Assembly: GCA_940337035.1 (NCBI GenBank)
Contig: CALNHX010002978.1
Location: 1 to 64,000, forward strand
Direction of reading: 5' to 3'
Source of the DNA: Agriotes lineatus
Lineage: Eukaryota > Arthropoda > Insecta > Coleoptera > Elateridae
Length of the DNA: 64,000 nt
Under the pieces are notes generated by a model. The model was not told the origin of the DNA. It saw only the letters and a list, made by a program, of their open reading frames with translations, and did not search any database. This document shows, piece after piece, positions 1 to 11,227 of this stretch. The position numbers and the translations under genes were made by a program. Position 1 is the stretch's first letter. Each line of letters starts with the position of its first letter.

Positions 1-7
1 TTAATAG

Positions 8-335
8 TGTTAAATTATAAAGGAATTAAAACCAGATTGAATTAACAAAAGACATAATCGCCGAAAAAAATGAATACAGAGTACTTCAAAGGTTATTTTA
101 GCTTCGAAGCGCCGCTGTTCGAATGCTGGCAGCGAATGTCCCCGTCTCGATCATGCCGTGTCCAAAGGGCCGCTTCCCTGCACGTGTAGATCCCGGAACA
201 GGGCCCAATTGTTCTCGCCTTGGCGCCATTCCGGGTGACTGCCACTGCACCCCATTAGCGCCGGGAAGGAATTTTGGGACCACCTCGCGGGTCAGAAACG
301 GGGTCAGAAACGTGCTCAGTAACGAATTCTTAATA
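8..335 (-). repeat. 3' LTR of gypsy element 1
   Basis: This aligns with 4982-5297 from TGTTAAATTATAAAGG to the CTTAA(C/T)A end. It differs by indels, including an extra copy of a GGGTCAGAAAC-like segment near 290-311. The outermost base pair is mutated (TA in place of TG on the element strand). An AGGAAAGG purine run on the element strand, just inside the LTR, could be the polypurine tract. Confidence 0.85.
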
Positions 336-803
336 CGGCCTTTCCTGACGGAACTGAGTGTCCTCACTCGGGTAACACGGCACGGAAGTCTGAAACTTGT
401 ACAGAATGTCTGAGACAGAGCACCTTGACAAATAAAATAGAATAAAAAATGAACACGGCAGGTTGCACTCCTTAGGTAACAGCAATCCAACCTATACCCT
501 AATGAGAATACAATACACTGGGCCCAGTTTATTATTAATTAATAAAAAGTTGAAAAAGTAAAATATCTACATATAATAATTAAAAATTTGGTCACGTCAC
601 CAGTAGCCTTGCGCCCGCATACCTCAGTGACCCCAGGCATATGATGTGAATACCACTACCATTCGACCACAATGTGTTCCCGCCAAAACAGAACTATGTG
701 TTACCTGTACTTGACCACAAAGTGTTACCGCCGAAGCCCATAGCAAGATAATCACAAAATACCCCTGACCCTTACCATCACTCTCCATTATCACCCGACT
801 CTA

Positions 804-2154
804 CTACTCGCATCGGATCCATGGCCTGATGTTATCCACACCAGCCACGCTGTGATACCTCAACTGAGAGCGACTACTGCCTGGGATGTCTGACACTTCA
901 TATCGGTCGTTTCCCAACACCCTTGAAATCCGGAAAGGACCTCGCCATCTCGGTTGTAGCTTATGGCTTGTCCCCGTAGCAGGAGTACTCGTAATTCGCA
1001 GCAGTACCAGTTCCCCTACGAGGTACGGACGAGACTGACTCCTTTTCTGGTCAAACCTCCGCTTCTGTTCATCCTGATAGCGATTCATGTGTCCTTCCAT
1101 TCGTGCTCGGATTTCTGTCACGTCGACCACCTCCTCTGTGTTAGTCACAAGTTGTGCCTGTGAAATAACTCTATACCCCATTAAAGCTTCGCTTGGCGTC
1201 ACGCCAATCGCCTGATTAAGTGTACCATTTAACCCTATCTGAATATTATTAATTTTCTCGTCCCATTTCTTTTCAGCTTTATTTGCTCCCATGGTAGCTG
1301 ACGAGTCAGTTATAGTTTTGTTATAGCGCTCAACCTGACCGTTTCCGCGAGGCATAGCCACTGCATTTAAATGATGTTTAATGCCAACTTTCAAGCAGAA
1401 ATCTTTGAATTCATTACTCGTGAATGAGGTTCCTCTATCACTTATCAGCCTATTGGGGACTCCGAACACTTTAATCATATCATTGAGAACCCTTATTGTA
1501 GATTTAGAGTTAGTGTTTTTTACTTCATAGATTAGGATAAATTTTGTAAAGGCGTCTATTATAACAAGAACATGTGTATTACCTGTCGTGCTCCTGATAA
1601 AAGGCCCTAAATGATCGATGTGAATATTGTGAAATGGTTTTGGAATTTTTTTAATAGGGTGCAATTCGCTGTTTACCTGAAGGTGATTTAAAATATAAAC
1701 AATTTAAGCAGTTTTTCACATACTTCTTAATAAATCTACGCATCTTCGGAAACCAATATTGACTTGCAACCAACTCATAAGTTTTTGCAAAAGCAAAATG
1801 GCCAACATCGTCGTGCGTCATACGCAATATTTGATATTTCGCTTGTTTTGGGGCTACCAATCGTAACCCGTGCGAAGTAATTTTGTACACTATTCCCCCT
1901 TTTAATGCATAGTTTTGAAATACATCTTTATTAGGTGTAACATTTCCAGTCTCAAGAGTTGATTTAATGTGTTGAGTACTTTTGTCATATTGTTGGGCTG
2001 CCAACAACCAATCTTTGTCAGAGATGACTATTGTACTGTACATACCGTTTTTGTTGTAGTCGGAGGATTCCGACTTAGCGCGTCTACATGCTGCATCTGT
2101 TTGCCTGGCCTGTGTATAATTTGAAGCTGATATTCGCTTAAAGCTAGCACCCAT
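804..2154 (-). pseudogene. Gypsy 1 integrase, frameshifted
   Basis: Two overlapping open segments encode one integrase. Segment 1651-2154 has the HHCC zinc-binding module (H in DDVGHFAF, later NCLNC). Segment 804-1664 has the catalytic core: first Asp in HIDHLGPF, second in LISDRGTSF, Glu in GNGQVERYN. A C-terminal stretch rich in PRWRGPFRI-type residues follows, as in gypsy integrases. The two segments lie in different frames where they meet near 1655, so one indel breaks the gene. The N-terminal segment is also out of frame with the RNase H upstream. All three catalytic acidic residues survive. Confidence 0.92.
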
Positions 2155-2468
2155 CGACCTATACGAGCATTTACTTCGTGCTTTGCAAATGTGTGTTTAA
2201 CCGCCGCACAGTCAGTAATAATAGTGAAAGAGCGCCCTAAAAGATATTGTCGAAACCTCTTAACAGATGCCACTATAGCAAGTGTTTCTAAGACAAACGA
2301 ATGTAATTTTTGTTCCTCTTTAGTAGTCTGTCTGCTAAAGTATGCAACAGCCCGTTCCACCTTGTCATACTGCTGTACCAGAATTCCGGCCAAACCCCAC
2401 CGAGAAGCATCGGTATATAATTTTATTTCCTTTCCTGGGTTAAATAAAGCGAGAACCGGTACAGACAT
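2028..2468 (-). pseudogene. Gypsy 1 RNase H domain
   Basis: An RNase H domain of about 140 residues. It shows YTDASRWG (first Asp), a Glu in LHSFVLETLAIV, Asp in IITDCAA, and the closing HVDALSRN motif found at the end of gypsy RNase H domains. It would degrade the RNA strand of the RNA-DNA hybrid during reverse transcription. It is intact in itself but out of frame with both the upstream RT fragment and the downstream integrase, so it is a remnant of a pol polyprotein. Confidence 0.92.
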
Positions 2469-2608
2469 TAATGACTGCTTTAATATGTCAAAAGCGTGCT
2501 GCTGTTCACTACTCCAACTCCATTGGGCATCTTTTGCTAACAGACCACTGAGGGGTTTAGATTTTTCGGCATAATTCTGAATGAACTTTCGAAAATATCC
2601 AGTTAAAC

Positions 2609-2872
2609 CTAAGTATTGGCGTACTTGGTGAATATTTGTTGGTACTTGAAACTGAGCGACGCGACGGCTTCAATTTTAGATGAACTAGGTTTAATGTTCG
2701 AATTTGTAATTTCATAACCCAAGTACTGAATTGTTGTTTTGAGAAAGAAACACTTTTTTAAATTTAAAGTTAACCCATTTGCTTTAAAAATAGTTAGTAC
2801 TTCACGTAAAATAGTTAATGACTGTTCTACAGTGGTACTCGGAATCAACACATCGTCCAAGTACACAAGCAC
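2609..2872 (-). pseudogene. Gypsy 1 reverse transcriptase, catalytic half
   Basis: Continues the frame of the gag-pol segment after an in-frame TAG just upstream. It holds the polymerase active site VYLDDVLIPS (YLDD box) and the following thumb-side motif with NLKKCFF and YLGYEI. The frame is lost after PSSSKIEAVA near 2660, where sequence matching the rest of the RT continues in another frame. One stop and one frameshift therefore inactivate the polymerase. Confidence 0.9.
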
Positions 2873-2887
2873 CTTATTAAATCTGAG

Positions 2888-4819
2888 CTACCCTAAAGCT
2901 GTATTGAGCATACGCTGAAAAACTAGAGGTGCGTTCATAAGCCCAAAGGGGACCCTTAAAAATTCATAATGGTCATCTTGGGTAACAAATGCAGTCACGG
3001 GTATTGATTCGGGTGCAAGAGGTATGTGGTAATAGCCTGAAAATAAATCTAAACTCGTGAAATACTGAAATCCAGATAAACGTCTTAATTGTTCTTCTAT
3101 TAGGGTAAGAGGGTACTTATCTGGTACTGTTATTTTATTTATTGCTCTATAGTCCACACAAAGACGTTTTTCGCCATTTTTCTTTGACACCAATAAAACG
3201 TTACTCGCATACGGAGATTGTGACTCCCTGATTATGCCGTTTTTCAATAAATCGCTTACAATATCTCTAATTTGCTCCCGTTCCTGATCCGAGAACTGTC
3301 GTGGTCTAAAAGCAATAGGTTTATCAGAAGTTAATGTGATTTTCATTTCGGTTTTTGGGGTGACTCCAATCTCAGATAAATTTTTAGCTGTACATTCGGA
3401 AAATTCATTTAAGATATCCAAAAGTGTATGTATTATTTCTGGTTGTTCGATACCTACATTAACCACAATATTATTAATAGAATTAATAACAAAATTACAG
3501 GTGTTATTGTCTTGAAAAAGTAAAGTGTTACCAGTTTTCGAATAACACACATCATATAATTCAGTAAAATTTTGTCCAATCAAAACCTCTACACCCATTA
3601 CACATTCTTCGATTATATATAGTTCGATTTCTCTAATGACACCATCGATTTTTATTTCGGTACATGTGATCAAAGTAGGTTTTAGTTGCTGACCGAAAGC
3701 AGTGGACAAAACAATTACGCAATCAAGTGGCTTTAAAGTTAACAAAAATTTTTCGGCGGTACGTTTTGTAATGAGGGAACACTCGCTCCCGAAATCTACG
3801 TAAGATTTTATGCAAAACCCATTAACGGAAGCATTCTTGTAAAATTTTGCGTTACTATCTTGTCCTGATCTTATAACATTTGCGTGCCTATATTCAATTG
3901 CTTTTTGACGTGAAGTTCCCTGCGGACAGCTTCTTTTAAAATGACCGCCCTGTCCACATTGATAACATGTTCTTAAATTACTTTTCCCTTTGTCCCTTTT
4001 AGATACGCCTACCTCATTCTTTTCATCTAACGTTTTAAAGTGGCTCGCTAATACTGCAGGATCTCGAATTCCCGCCGTTTCTACAGAAAATTTGATTTGT
4101 TCGTCACTTATTCCGCCCATAATCAAATTAACTTTATCCTCATCCGAAATGCCCAATTTCAGTTTATGAATTAATGCTAATTTCTCAAACGTATATTCGT
4201 ACAATGTAGTGCCTGATTTTGGTATACACGACATCATATTATGCAAAGCTTTATTTAAATCCCGTTTTGGTTTAAAATTTTGCAACAACATTGCTTTCCA
4301 CTCGGACCACTCAAATATCCGTGTGGGCAAGCCACGATACCATATCTCGGCGGGACCTCGTAATTTGCTTAATGCCAAATGTGAGACAGTTTTGTCATCC
4401 CAGTGATAAATATAGGCATATTCTTCGACAGATTCTAACCACTCGGTAATATTTTGGGCAAGTGAATTAAATTCGTCGATTAAATTAGCTGTAAGCGTAT
4501 TGATACTTGAGAATTGGTTTTTATCTTTTACCTGAAGCTGGCGTGCAAACTTGGCCATACCTTCAACGATGGCATCGCCTAATTGTGACACTGTTGTCAC
4601 ACTTTCCGGCGACCTCCTCATCCGTCCTCGAGCTTCGCCGCAAGAGCGCCTCGATACCTCCAGGTGTCCCGAGGTCTCCGATCGACGGGATGACGATCCA
4701 GCACCACCTGCCTGAGAACGTCCAGCGACCGACCGCTCCGTAAAGGCCCTTCGCCGCTTTCCAAGATCAGCTCCTGGACTTCGGGTTCGGGGTCGGCGAG
4801 CCCGGTGCTGTCGCTCCAC
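2888..4819 (-). pseudogene. Gypsy 1 gag-protease-RT N-terminal segment
   Basis: A 643-residue open segment. The basic Arg/Ser-rich N-terminus is followed by a retrotransposon gag capsid region (AEIWYRGLP, FEWSEWKAMLLQNF), then a CCHC zinc knuckle (CYQCGQGGHFKRSC). An aspartic protease follows (YVDFGSECSLI; Phe replaces the usual Thr or Ser of the D(T/S)G triad). The RT begins with fingers and palm motifs (LLKNGIIRESQSPYAS, LCVDYRAINK, FTSLDLFSGYYHI, VPFGLMNAPLVFQ). It ends at a TAG in place of a sense codon directly before the YLDD region. The altered protease triad and the stop argue against activity. Confidence 0.93.
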
Positions 4820-4981
4820 AGACGGCGCCGGCTGGTCGACCGCCGAGTACCGGCACGCCGCTCCTCTCCATTTACGACGGCCCTTCCTGGTTCAGCCATA
4901 ATTCACTATCTCACTAATTATCGCGCTCGCAAACAAATACGACTGCTACCTAAGTAGATATGATCTTTATCCCACTTCTGA

Positions 4982-5297
4982 TGTTAAATTATAAAGGAAT
5001 TAAAACCAGATTGAATTAACAAAAGACATATAATCGCCGAAAAATGAATACAGAGTACTTCAAAGGTTATTTTAGCTTCGAAGCGCCGCTGTTCGAATCC
5101 AAGCAGCGAATGTCCCCGTCTCGATCATGCCGTGTCCAAAGGGCCGCTTCCCTGCACGTGTAGATCCCGTAACAGAGCCCAATTGTTCTCGCCTTGGCGC
5201 CATTCCGGGTGACTGCCACTGCACCCCATTAGCGCCGGGAAGGAATTTTGGGACCAGCTCGCGGGTCAGAAACGTGCTCAGTAACGAATTCTTAACA
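4982..5297 (-). repeat. 5' LTR of gypsy element 1
   Basis: A 316-bp LTR with matching inverted ends TGTTAA and TTAACA. The adjacent interior (4960-4981) should hold the primer-binding site, but the sequence there does not match a tRNA 3' end that I can name. Confidence 0.85.
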
Positions 5298-5744
5298 GTA
5301 CTTGTATGATGTTGAGACCTACAAAAAAATAGCTAACATTGCCTTTCACACAGCCCGCGATTTTTTAGTTTTATAATAATGCAAGGGAAAATTTAACATA
5401 GAAAAACAAATAAATCCAAAAATAAGAAAATTTAGAAGCAGGCGAGATTTTTACATAAAAAAAAAATGAGTTTCACATCTCAGATTCTAGTCTGTTATAA
5501 ATTCGAACATATTAACATATTCTAGCTATAAAATATTAAAGCACATACCAATAATTTCTATTTCTATATTTAGACTCAAAATAATTTAAATATTATTACC
5601 TATAAACATATCCTAATTCAAGATATTTACCGCGATTTTTAACTTCATTTTAATTCCACGAGAGTGCGCATAATCGCGATAAGGTTCGCGTTAGTCTCGT
5701 TAGGGGCGCATAGTCGCGGTCAATGCTCCACGCACCGGGATGTG
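5298..5744. other. AT-rich spacer, no gene seen
   Basis: About 450 bp of AT-rich sequence between the gypsy LTR and the first satellite unit. A small GC-richer patch near 5660-5740 has repeated GCGCATA-TCGCG motifs. No coding or element signature was recognised. Confidence 0.5.
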
Positions 5745-6990
5745 TAGAAGTGCATCTAGAAACCAGTTAGCCATATAAAACTACTATATTAAATTTTCCT
5801 GCATCCAATAATTCATGTTTAATAGTTTAGTATTCAGGTGTGTTGTAACGTATGATAAACCCGTTTTGCAGTAATTATTAACTTGCGAAAATATTATTGT
5901 ATTACTGATAGGTAGCTAGTGTCGATCAAAATATAATAATTTTAGACTTGCTAAGCGTGCCATAAGTAACAGGTGCCCAATAAGGGGCTTAGAATTGATT
6001 TTAGAGGTTGTCCACGCTGTAAGAGTGCATTTGGAACCCATTTACGCATATAAAACTACTATATTAAATTTTCCTGCATCCAATAATTCATGTTTAATAG
6101 TTTAGTACTGAGGTGCGTTGTAACGTCTGATAAACCCGTTTTACAGTAATTATTAACTTGCTAAAATATTATTGTATTACTGATAGATAGCTAGTGTCGA
6201 TCAAAATATAATCATTTTAGCCTTGCTAAGCGTGCCATAACTAACAGGTGCCCAATAAGTGGCTTAGAATTGACTTTAGAGGTTGTCCATGCTGTAAGAG
6301 TGCATTTGGAATCCATTTACCCATATAAAACTTCTATATTAAATTTTCCTGCATCCAATAATTCATGTTTAATAGTTTAGTATTCAGGTGTGTTGTAACG
6401 TATGATAAACCCGTTTTGCAGTAATTATTAACTTGCGAAAATATTATTGTATTACTGATAGGTAGCTAGTGTCGATCAAAATATAATAATTTTAGACTTG
6501 CTAAGCGTGCCATAAGTAACAGGTGCCCAATAAGTGGCTTAGAATTGATTTTAGAGGTTGGCCACGCTGTAAGAGTGCATTTGGAACCCATTTACGCATA
6601 TAACTCTACTATATTAAATTTTCCTGCATCCAATAATTCATGTTTAATAGTTTAGTACTGAGGTGCGTTGTAACGTCTGATAAACCGGTTTTACAGTAAT
6701 TATTAACTTGCGAAAATATTATTGTATTACTGATAGGTAACTAGTGTCGATCAAAATATAATAATTTTAGCCTTGCTAAGCGTGCCATAACTAACAGGTG
6801 CCCAATAAGTGGCTTAGAATTGATTTTAGAGGTTGTCCATGCTGTAAGAGTGCATTTGGAATCCATTTACCCATATAAAACTACTATATTAAATTTTTCT
6901 GCATCAAAAAATTCAAGTTTAATAGTTTAGTATTCAGGTGTGTTGAAACGTCTGATAAACCAATTTTGCAGTAATTATTAACTTGCTAGC
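5745..6990 (-). repeat. Satellite block 1, inverted relative to the main array
   Basis: Tandem ~272-276-bp AT-rich units. The recurring mark CTTAGAATTGATTTTAGAGG appears near 5990, 6266, 6538 and 6812. All units read in the opposite sense to the units after 6990. Neighbouring units differ by a few percent. Confidence 0.92.
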
Positions 6991-7418
6991 TTGAATTTTT
7001 TGGTTGCAGAAAAACTTAATATAGTGGTTTTATATAGCTAAATTGGTTCCAAATGCACTCCTACAGCGTCTACAACCTCTAACATCAATTCTAAGCCACT
7101 TATTGAGCATCTGCTAGTGTGGGCACGCTTACCAAAATTAAAATTATTATATTTTAATCGACACTGGCTATTATAGTATTACCATAATGATTTCTGTAGT
7201 TACTATAGACTGCAAAACGGGTTTATCAGACGTTTCAACACACCTCAATACTAAACTATTAAACTTGAATTTTTTGATGCAGAAAAATGTAATATAGTAG
7301 TTTTATATGGGTAAATGGGTTCCAAATGCACTCGTACAGCGTGTACAACCCCCAAAAGCAATTCTAAGCCATTTATTGACCACCTGTTAATAATTGCACG
7401 CTTACCAGGGCTAAAATT
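6991..7418 (+). repeat. Satellite units in the main orientation
   Basis: About one and a half units, now in the plus sense (CTCTAACATCAATTCTAAGCC near 7077, CAAAACGGGTTTATCAGACG near 7215). The junction with the inverted block lies at about 6988-6992, inside the AACTTGC motif of the unit. The block is cut at 7418 by the tyrosine-recombinase element. Confidence 0.88.
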
Positions 7419-8958
7419 ATTTTTTTCTACTTTGCGTTTATAATGGACTTATTGTGACACTGAAAACAGTTTCACAATGAAGCTATTATTAAACTGGTTT
7501 TGGTGAAATGTTATATCTTAAAGTTGGCAGTATTTGCTGCATATGTCAAATTATCAAACATCACATCAACTGTCAAATGCCAATGCAGTGTTTATTTGAT
7601 TTGAAAAACGAAAACCACTCAAATAATAAAGCTGTCTCAAACGAATGGAATTTGTTAAAAACGGTAAAGAAAACTCAATATTTAACTATTTTTTGCAGCT
7701 GCACTATTAGTACTCGTATTGCAGTTATTGTGAATATTGATAGTTACAGTGCAGGTATATTTAGCATTAATAGTTATGCCAGGCAGGTTTTGAGTCAGTA
7801 TACTGTGTTGGTAATTTGTGTTTCCTTAAAGGTTTACATTCAGCTCATCTGGAATAATTGTTTGCTTTTCAACCTCAAAATTAAATAATGGTTCACTGGA
7901 GTAGGAAGTACTAGGTTGTGGTGAGCGAGTTGGGTTAAACATTTGGGCTACTTCTATTTTTTTCTGTAAAGATGTCTCGATGTAGCCTCAGGCTACTGCA
8001 GAAGATTTTCACCCTCCGTGCTTCTTAGTTGTTATCAAATTACCACCCCTATTAGCCAAATGTGATGCACTTGACCGCCTAAAACAATGTCCAGTGTACC
8101 GTTCGAGGTTGGAAAGTTTTAGAAAAGAGGCTATAATTTTTGGAACCTGACCAATCTTATTAATACCGATCGGACCTGTTATGCAGCGTCCGTTTCGATA
8201 GGTCAAAAAGAAACGTTTCGGAGCTGCGCTTTTAGGACGAAGGTTAGCATATTTTTTTATAAGACCAATCCATTGCTGCTCATTAATGGCAGACATTCTT
8301 GGTAAGTGCGTTTTTGTTTTAGGAACTGTTACAAGAATAATGTCATCTTTAAAATCGAGGTCATTAATAGACATATTAACTAACTCGTCACGTCTACAAG
8401 CAAACACCTGCGTAACCCATAATCAGGATAACCTAAAAATTAAAGCTATCGCATGAATGATTCATTTTATATGTAGATTAAACCTACCTTAATTGCCAGG
8501 TAAGACAGGTCATCTGCCTCCTTTATAAAACGATCTATTTCCAAACTCTCTAATATTTTTGACTTTTTAGGCTGGTAGCCGTCGGATTGCCTTTTGAGAA
8601 ATCCCTGTAGTCTTGCAAATTTTGAAATATCCAAGTTTTTATAGGCATTTAAGCAAGCCCGTAGCATACTGTAAGAAGCCCATACCGTTGAGGATTTCTT
8701 CGTTTTGCTGATTTCATCGTAATAAGCAAGCAAAACATGAAATACTCGACTATTGTTCCATTTTAATTTAATTGTATTTAAATACTTTCAATAAACTAGT
8801 TCTTTTACAAACTGTCAATTAAATTTTGTTTATAACAATTGAAAAAGGGTTGGCAGTGCTGCCACACATTACAATCAAAACTCCCTAGATATTAAGGTGT
8901 TCATTTTTACAACAAATTTCCATATTATTGTTAAATAAATGACGCAAAGTAGAAAAAA
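7419..8958 (-). mobile_element. Tyrosine-recombinase transposon with short TIRs
   Basis: A 1.54-kb insertion interrupting a satellite unit after GCTAAAATTAT. Its ends carry an inverted repeat of about 17-18 bp (ATTTTTTCTACTTTGCGT at 7419-7437, and the reverse complement at 8942-8958). It encodes a degraded tyrosine recombinase on the minus strand. Recombinases of this type are known from insect Crypton-like elements. Classical Cryptons lack terminal inverted repeats, so the ends are notable and the class is tentative. A hairpin element follows directly. Confidence 0.7.
7685..8733 (-). pseudogene. Tyrosine recombinase (Crypton-like), broken
   Basis: An N-terminal SAM-like core-binding segment lies at 8467-8733 (WASYSMLRACLNAYKN, then KKSKILESLEIDRFI). 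The catalytic part lies at 8009-8407: Arg I in FACRRDELVNM, the HxxR box as GHCFRRSSASHLA, then KKHGG. The usual Trp after HGG is a TGA stop; a second TGA and a TAA follow in the same frame, with the probable nucleophile Tyr in GYIETS between them. A GT-AG gap of about 80 bp at ~8408-8486 (GTAGGT to ACGCAG) separates the two parts in a compatible frame and may be an intron. The protein would join and exchange DNA strands through a phosphotyrosine link. It is dead as it stands. Confidence 0.8.
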
Positions 8959-8959
8959 T

Positions 8960-9092
8960 AGTATATTATACTCGTTTAATAAGAGGATTTGTAGCACTCG
9001 TTCCATTGGAGCACTCCTCGCTACGCTCGTCGTGCTCCAAACTCACTCGTGCTACAATAGGCCCTCTTATTAAACTAGTATAATAATATACT
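8960..9092. repeat. Hairpin (foldback) element of 133 bp
   Basis: Nearly the whole segment is an inverted repeat. AGTATATTATACTCGTTTAA, continuing to about 8998, pairs with the reverse complement of 9050-9092. An inner stem, TTGGAGCAC with GTGCTCCAA (9006-9040), surrounds a short GC-rich loop. It lies between the tyrosine-recombinase element and the resumed satellite, and could be a MITE or a cruciform-forming junk repeat. Confidence 0.75.
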
Positions 9093-11219
9093 ATATTTTG
9101 ATCGATACTAGCTATCTATCAGTAATACAATAATATTTTCGCATGGTAATAATTACTGCAAAACGGGTTTATCATACGTTACAACACACCTGAATACTAA
9201 ACTATTAAACTTGAATATTTTGATGCAGAAAAATTTAATATAGTAGTTTTATATGGGTAAATAGGTTCCAAATGCACTCTTACAGCATGGACAACCTCTA
9301 AAATCAATTCTAAGCCACATATTGGGCACCTGTTAGTTATGGCACGCTTAGCAAGTCTAAAATTATTGTATTTTGATCGACACTAGCTACCTATCAGTAA
9401 TACAATAATATTTTCGCAAGTTAATAATTACTGCACAACGGGTTTATCAGACGTTTCAACACACCTGAATATAAAACTTTTAAACTTGAATTTTTGGGGG
9501 TAGAAAAATTTTATATAGTAGTTTTATATGGGTAAATGGGTTCCAAATGCACTTTTACAGCGTGTACAACCTCTAAAATCAATTCTAAGCCACTTGTTGA
9601 GCTCCAGCTAGTAATGGCACGCTTACCAGGGCTAAAATATTATATTTTGATCGACACTAGCTACCTATCAGTAATACAATAATATTTTCGCAAGTTAATA
9701 ATTACTGCAAAACGGGTTTATCATACGTTACAGCACACCTGAATACTAAACTATTAAACTTGCATTTTTGGGGGCAGAAAAATTTAATATAGTAGTTTTA
9801 TATAGGTAAATGGGTTCCAAATGCACTCTTACAGCGTGTACAACCTCCAAAAGCAATTCTAGGCTATTTATTGACCACCTGTTAGCAATGGCACGCTTAC
9901 CAGTGCTAAAATTTTTATGTTTTGTTCGACACTGGTTGTTATAGTAGTATCATAATGTTTTCTGTAGTTAATCTATACTGCAAAACAAGTTTTTCAGAGG
10001 TAATAATTACTGAAAAACGGGTTTATCAGACGTTTCAACACACCTAAATATAAAACTTTTAAACTTGAATTTTTTGATGCAGAAAAATTTAATATAGTAG
10101 TTTTATATGGGTAAATGGGTTCCAAATGCACTCTTACAGCGTGTACAACCTCCAAACGCAATTCTAGGCTATTTATTGACCACCTGTTAGCAATGGCACG
10201 CTTACCAGTGCTAAAATTTTTATGTTTTGTTCGACACTGGTTGTTATAGTAGTATCATAATGTTTTCTGTAGTTAATCTATACTGAAAAACAAGTTTCTC
10301 AGAGGTAATAATTACTGAAAAACGGGTTTATCAGACGTTTCAACACACCTAAATATAAAACTTTTAAACTTGAATTTTTTGATGCAGAAAAATTTAATAT
10401 AGTAGTTTTATATAGGTAAATGGGTTCCAAATGCACTCTTACAGCGTGTACAACCTCCAAACGCAATTCTAGGCTATTTATTGACCACCTGTTAGCAATG
10501 GCACGCTTACCAGTGCTAAAATTTTTATGTTTTGTTCGACACTGGTTGTTATAGTAGTATCATAATGTTTTCTGTAGTTAATCTATACTGCAAAACAAGT
10601 TTCTCAGAGGTAATAATTACTGAAAAACGGGTTTATCAGACGTTTCAACACACCTAAATATAAAACTTTTAAACTTGAATTTTTTGATGCAGAAAAATTT
10701 AATATAGTAGTTTTATATGGGTAAATGGGTTCCAAATGCACTCTTACAGCGTGTACAACCTCCAAACGCAATTCTAGGCTATTTATTGACCACCTGTTAG
10801 CAATGGCACGCTTACCAGTGCTAAAATTTTTATGTTTTGTTCGACACTGGTTGTTATAGTAGTATCATAATGTTTTCTGTAGTTAATCTATACTGCAAAA
10901 CAAGTTTCTCAGAGGTAATAATTACTGAAAAACGGGTTTATCAGACGTTTCAACACACCTAAATATAAAACTTTTAAACTTGAATTTTTTGATGCAGAAA
11001 AATTTAATATAGTAGTTTTATATAGGTAAATGGGTTCCAAATGCACTCTTACAGCGTGTACAACCTCCAAAAGCAATTCTAGGCTATTTATTGACCACCT
11101 GTTAGCAATGGCACGCTTACCAGTGCTAAAATTTTTATGTTTTGTTCGACACTGGTTGTTATAGTAGTATCATAATGTTTTCTGTAGTTAATCTATACTG
11201 CAAAACAAGTTTCTCAGAG
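9093..11219 (+). repeat. Satellite block 2, with ~305-bp variant units
   Basis: Units resume with TATATTTTGATCGA. To about 9650 the ~273-bp type dominates. From about 9870 a ~302-308-bp variant is repeated (TATTTATTGACCACCTGTTAGCAATGG near 9866, 10168, 10470, 10777 and 11087). It differs by an added segment with TAATCTATACTGCAAAACAAG followed by a second GGGTTTATCAG half. The variants are nearly identical to one another, which suggests recent local amplification. Confidence 0.9.
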
Positions 11220-11227
11220 GTTTTAAT

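Larger units (their letters stand above)
8..5297 (-). mobile_element. Ty3/gypsy LTR retrotransposon 1, decayed
   Basis: The element reads on the minus strand, with 5' LTR at 4982-5297 and 3' LTR at 8-335. Between them gag, protease, reverse transcriptase, RNase H and integrase occur in the gypsy order. LTR ends are TGTTAA and TTAACA in the right copy; the left copy has TTAATA. Coding parts are broken by one stop and at least three frame changes, so it is inactive. The bases outside the two LTRs (ATAG and GTAC) do not form a duplication. No env is seen. The LTRs differ by scattered substitutions and small indels, so the insertion is not recent. Confidence 0.93.

Noticed and set aside
7508..7888. 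126-residue plus frame
   Set aside because: It overlaps the minus-strand C-terminal part of the tyrosine recombinase and shows no motif.
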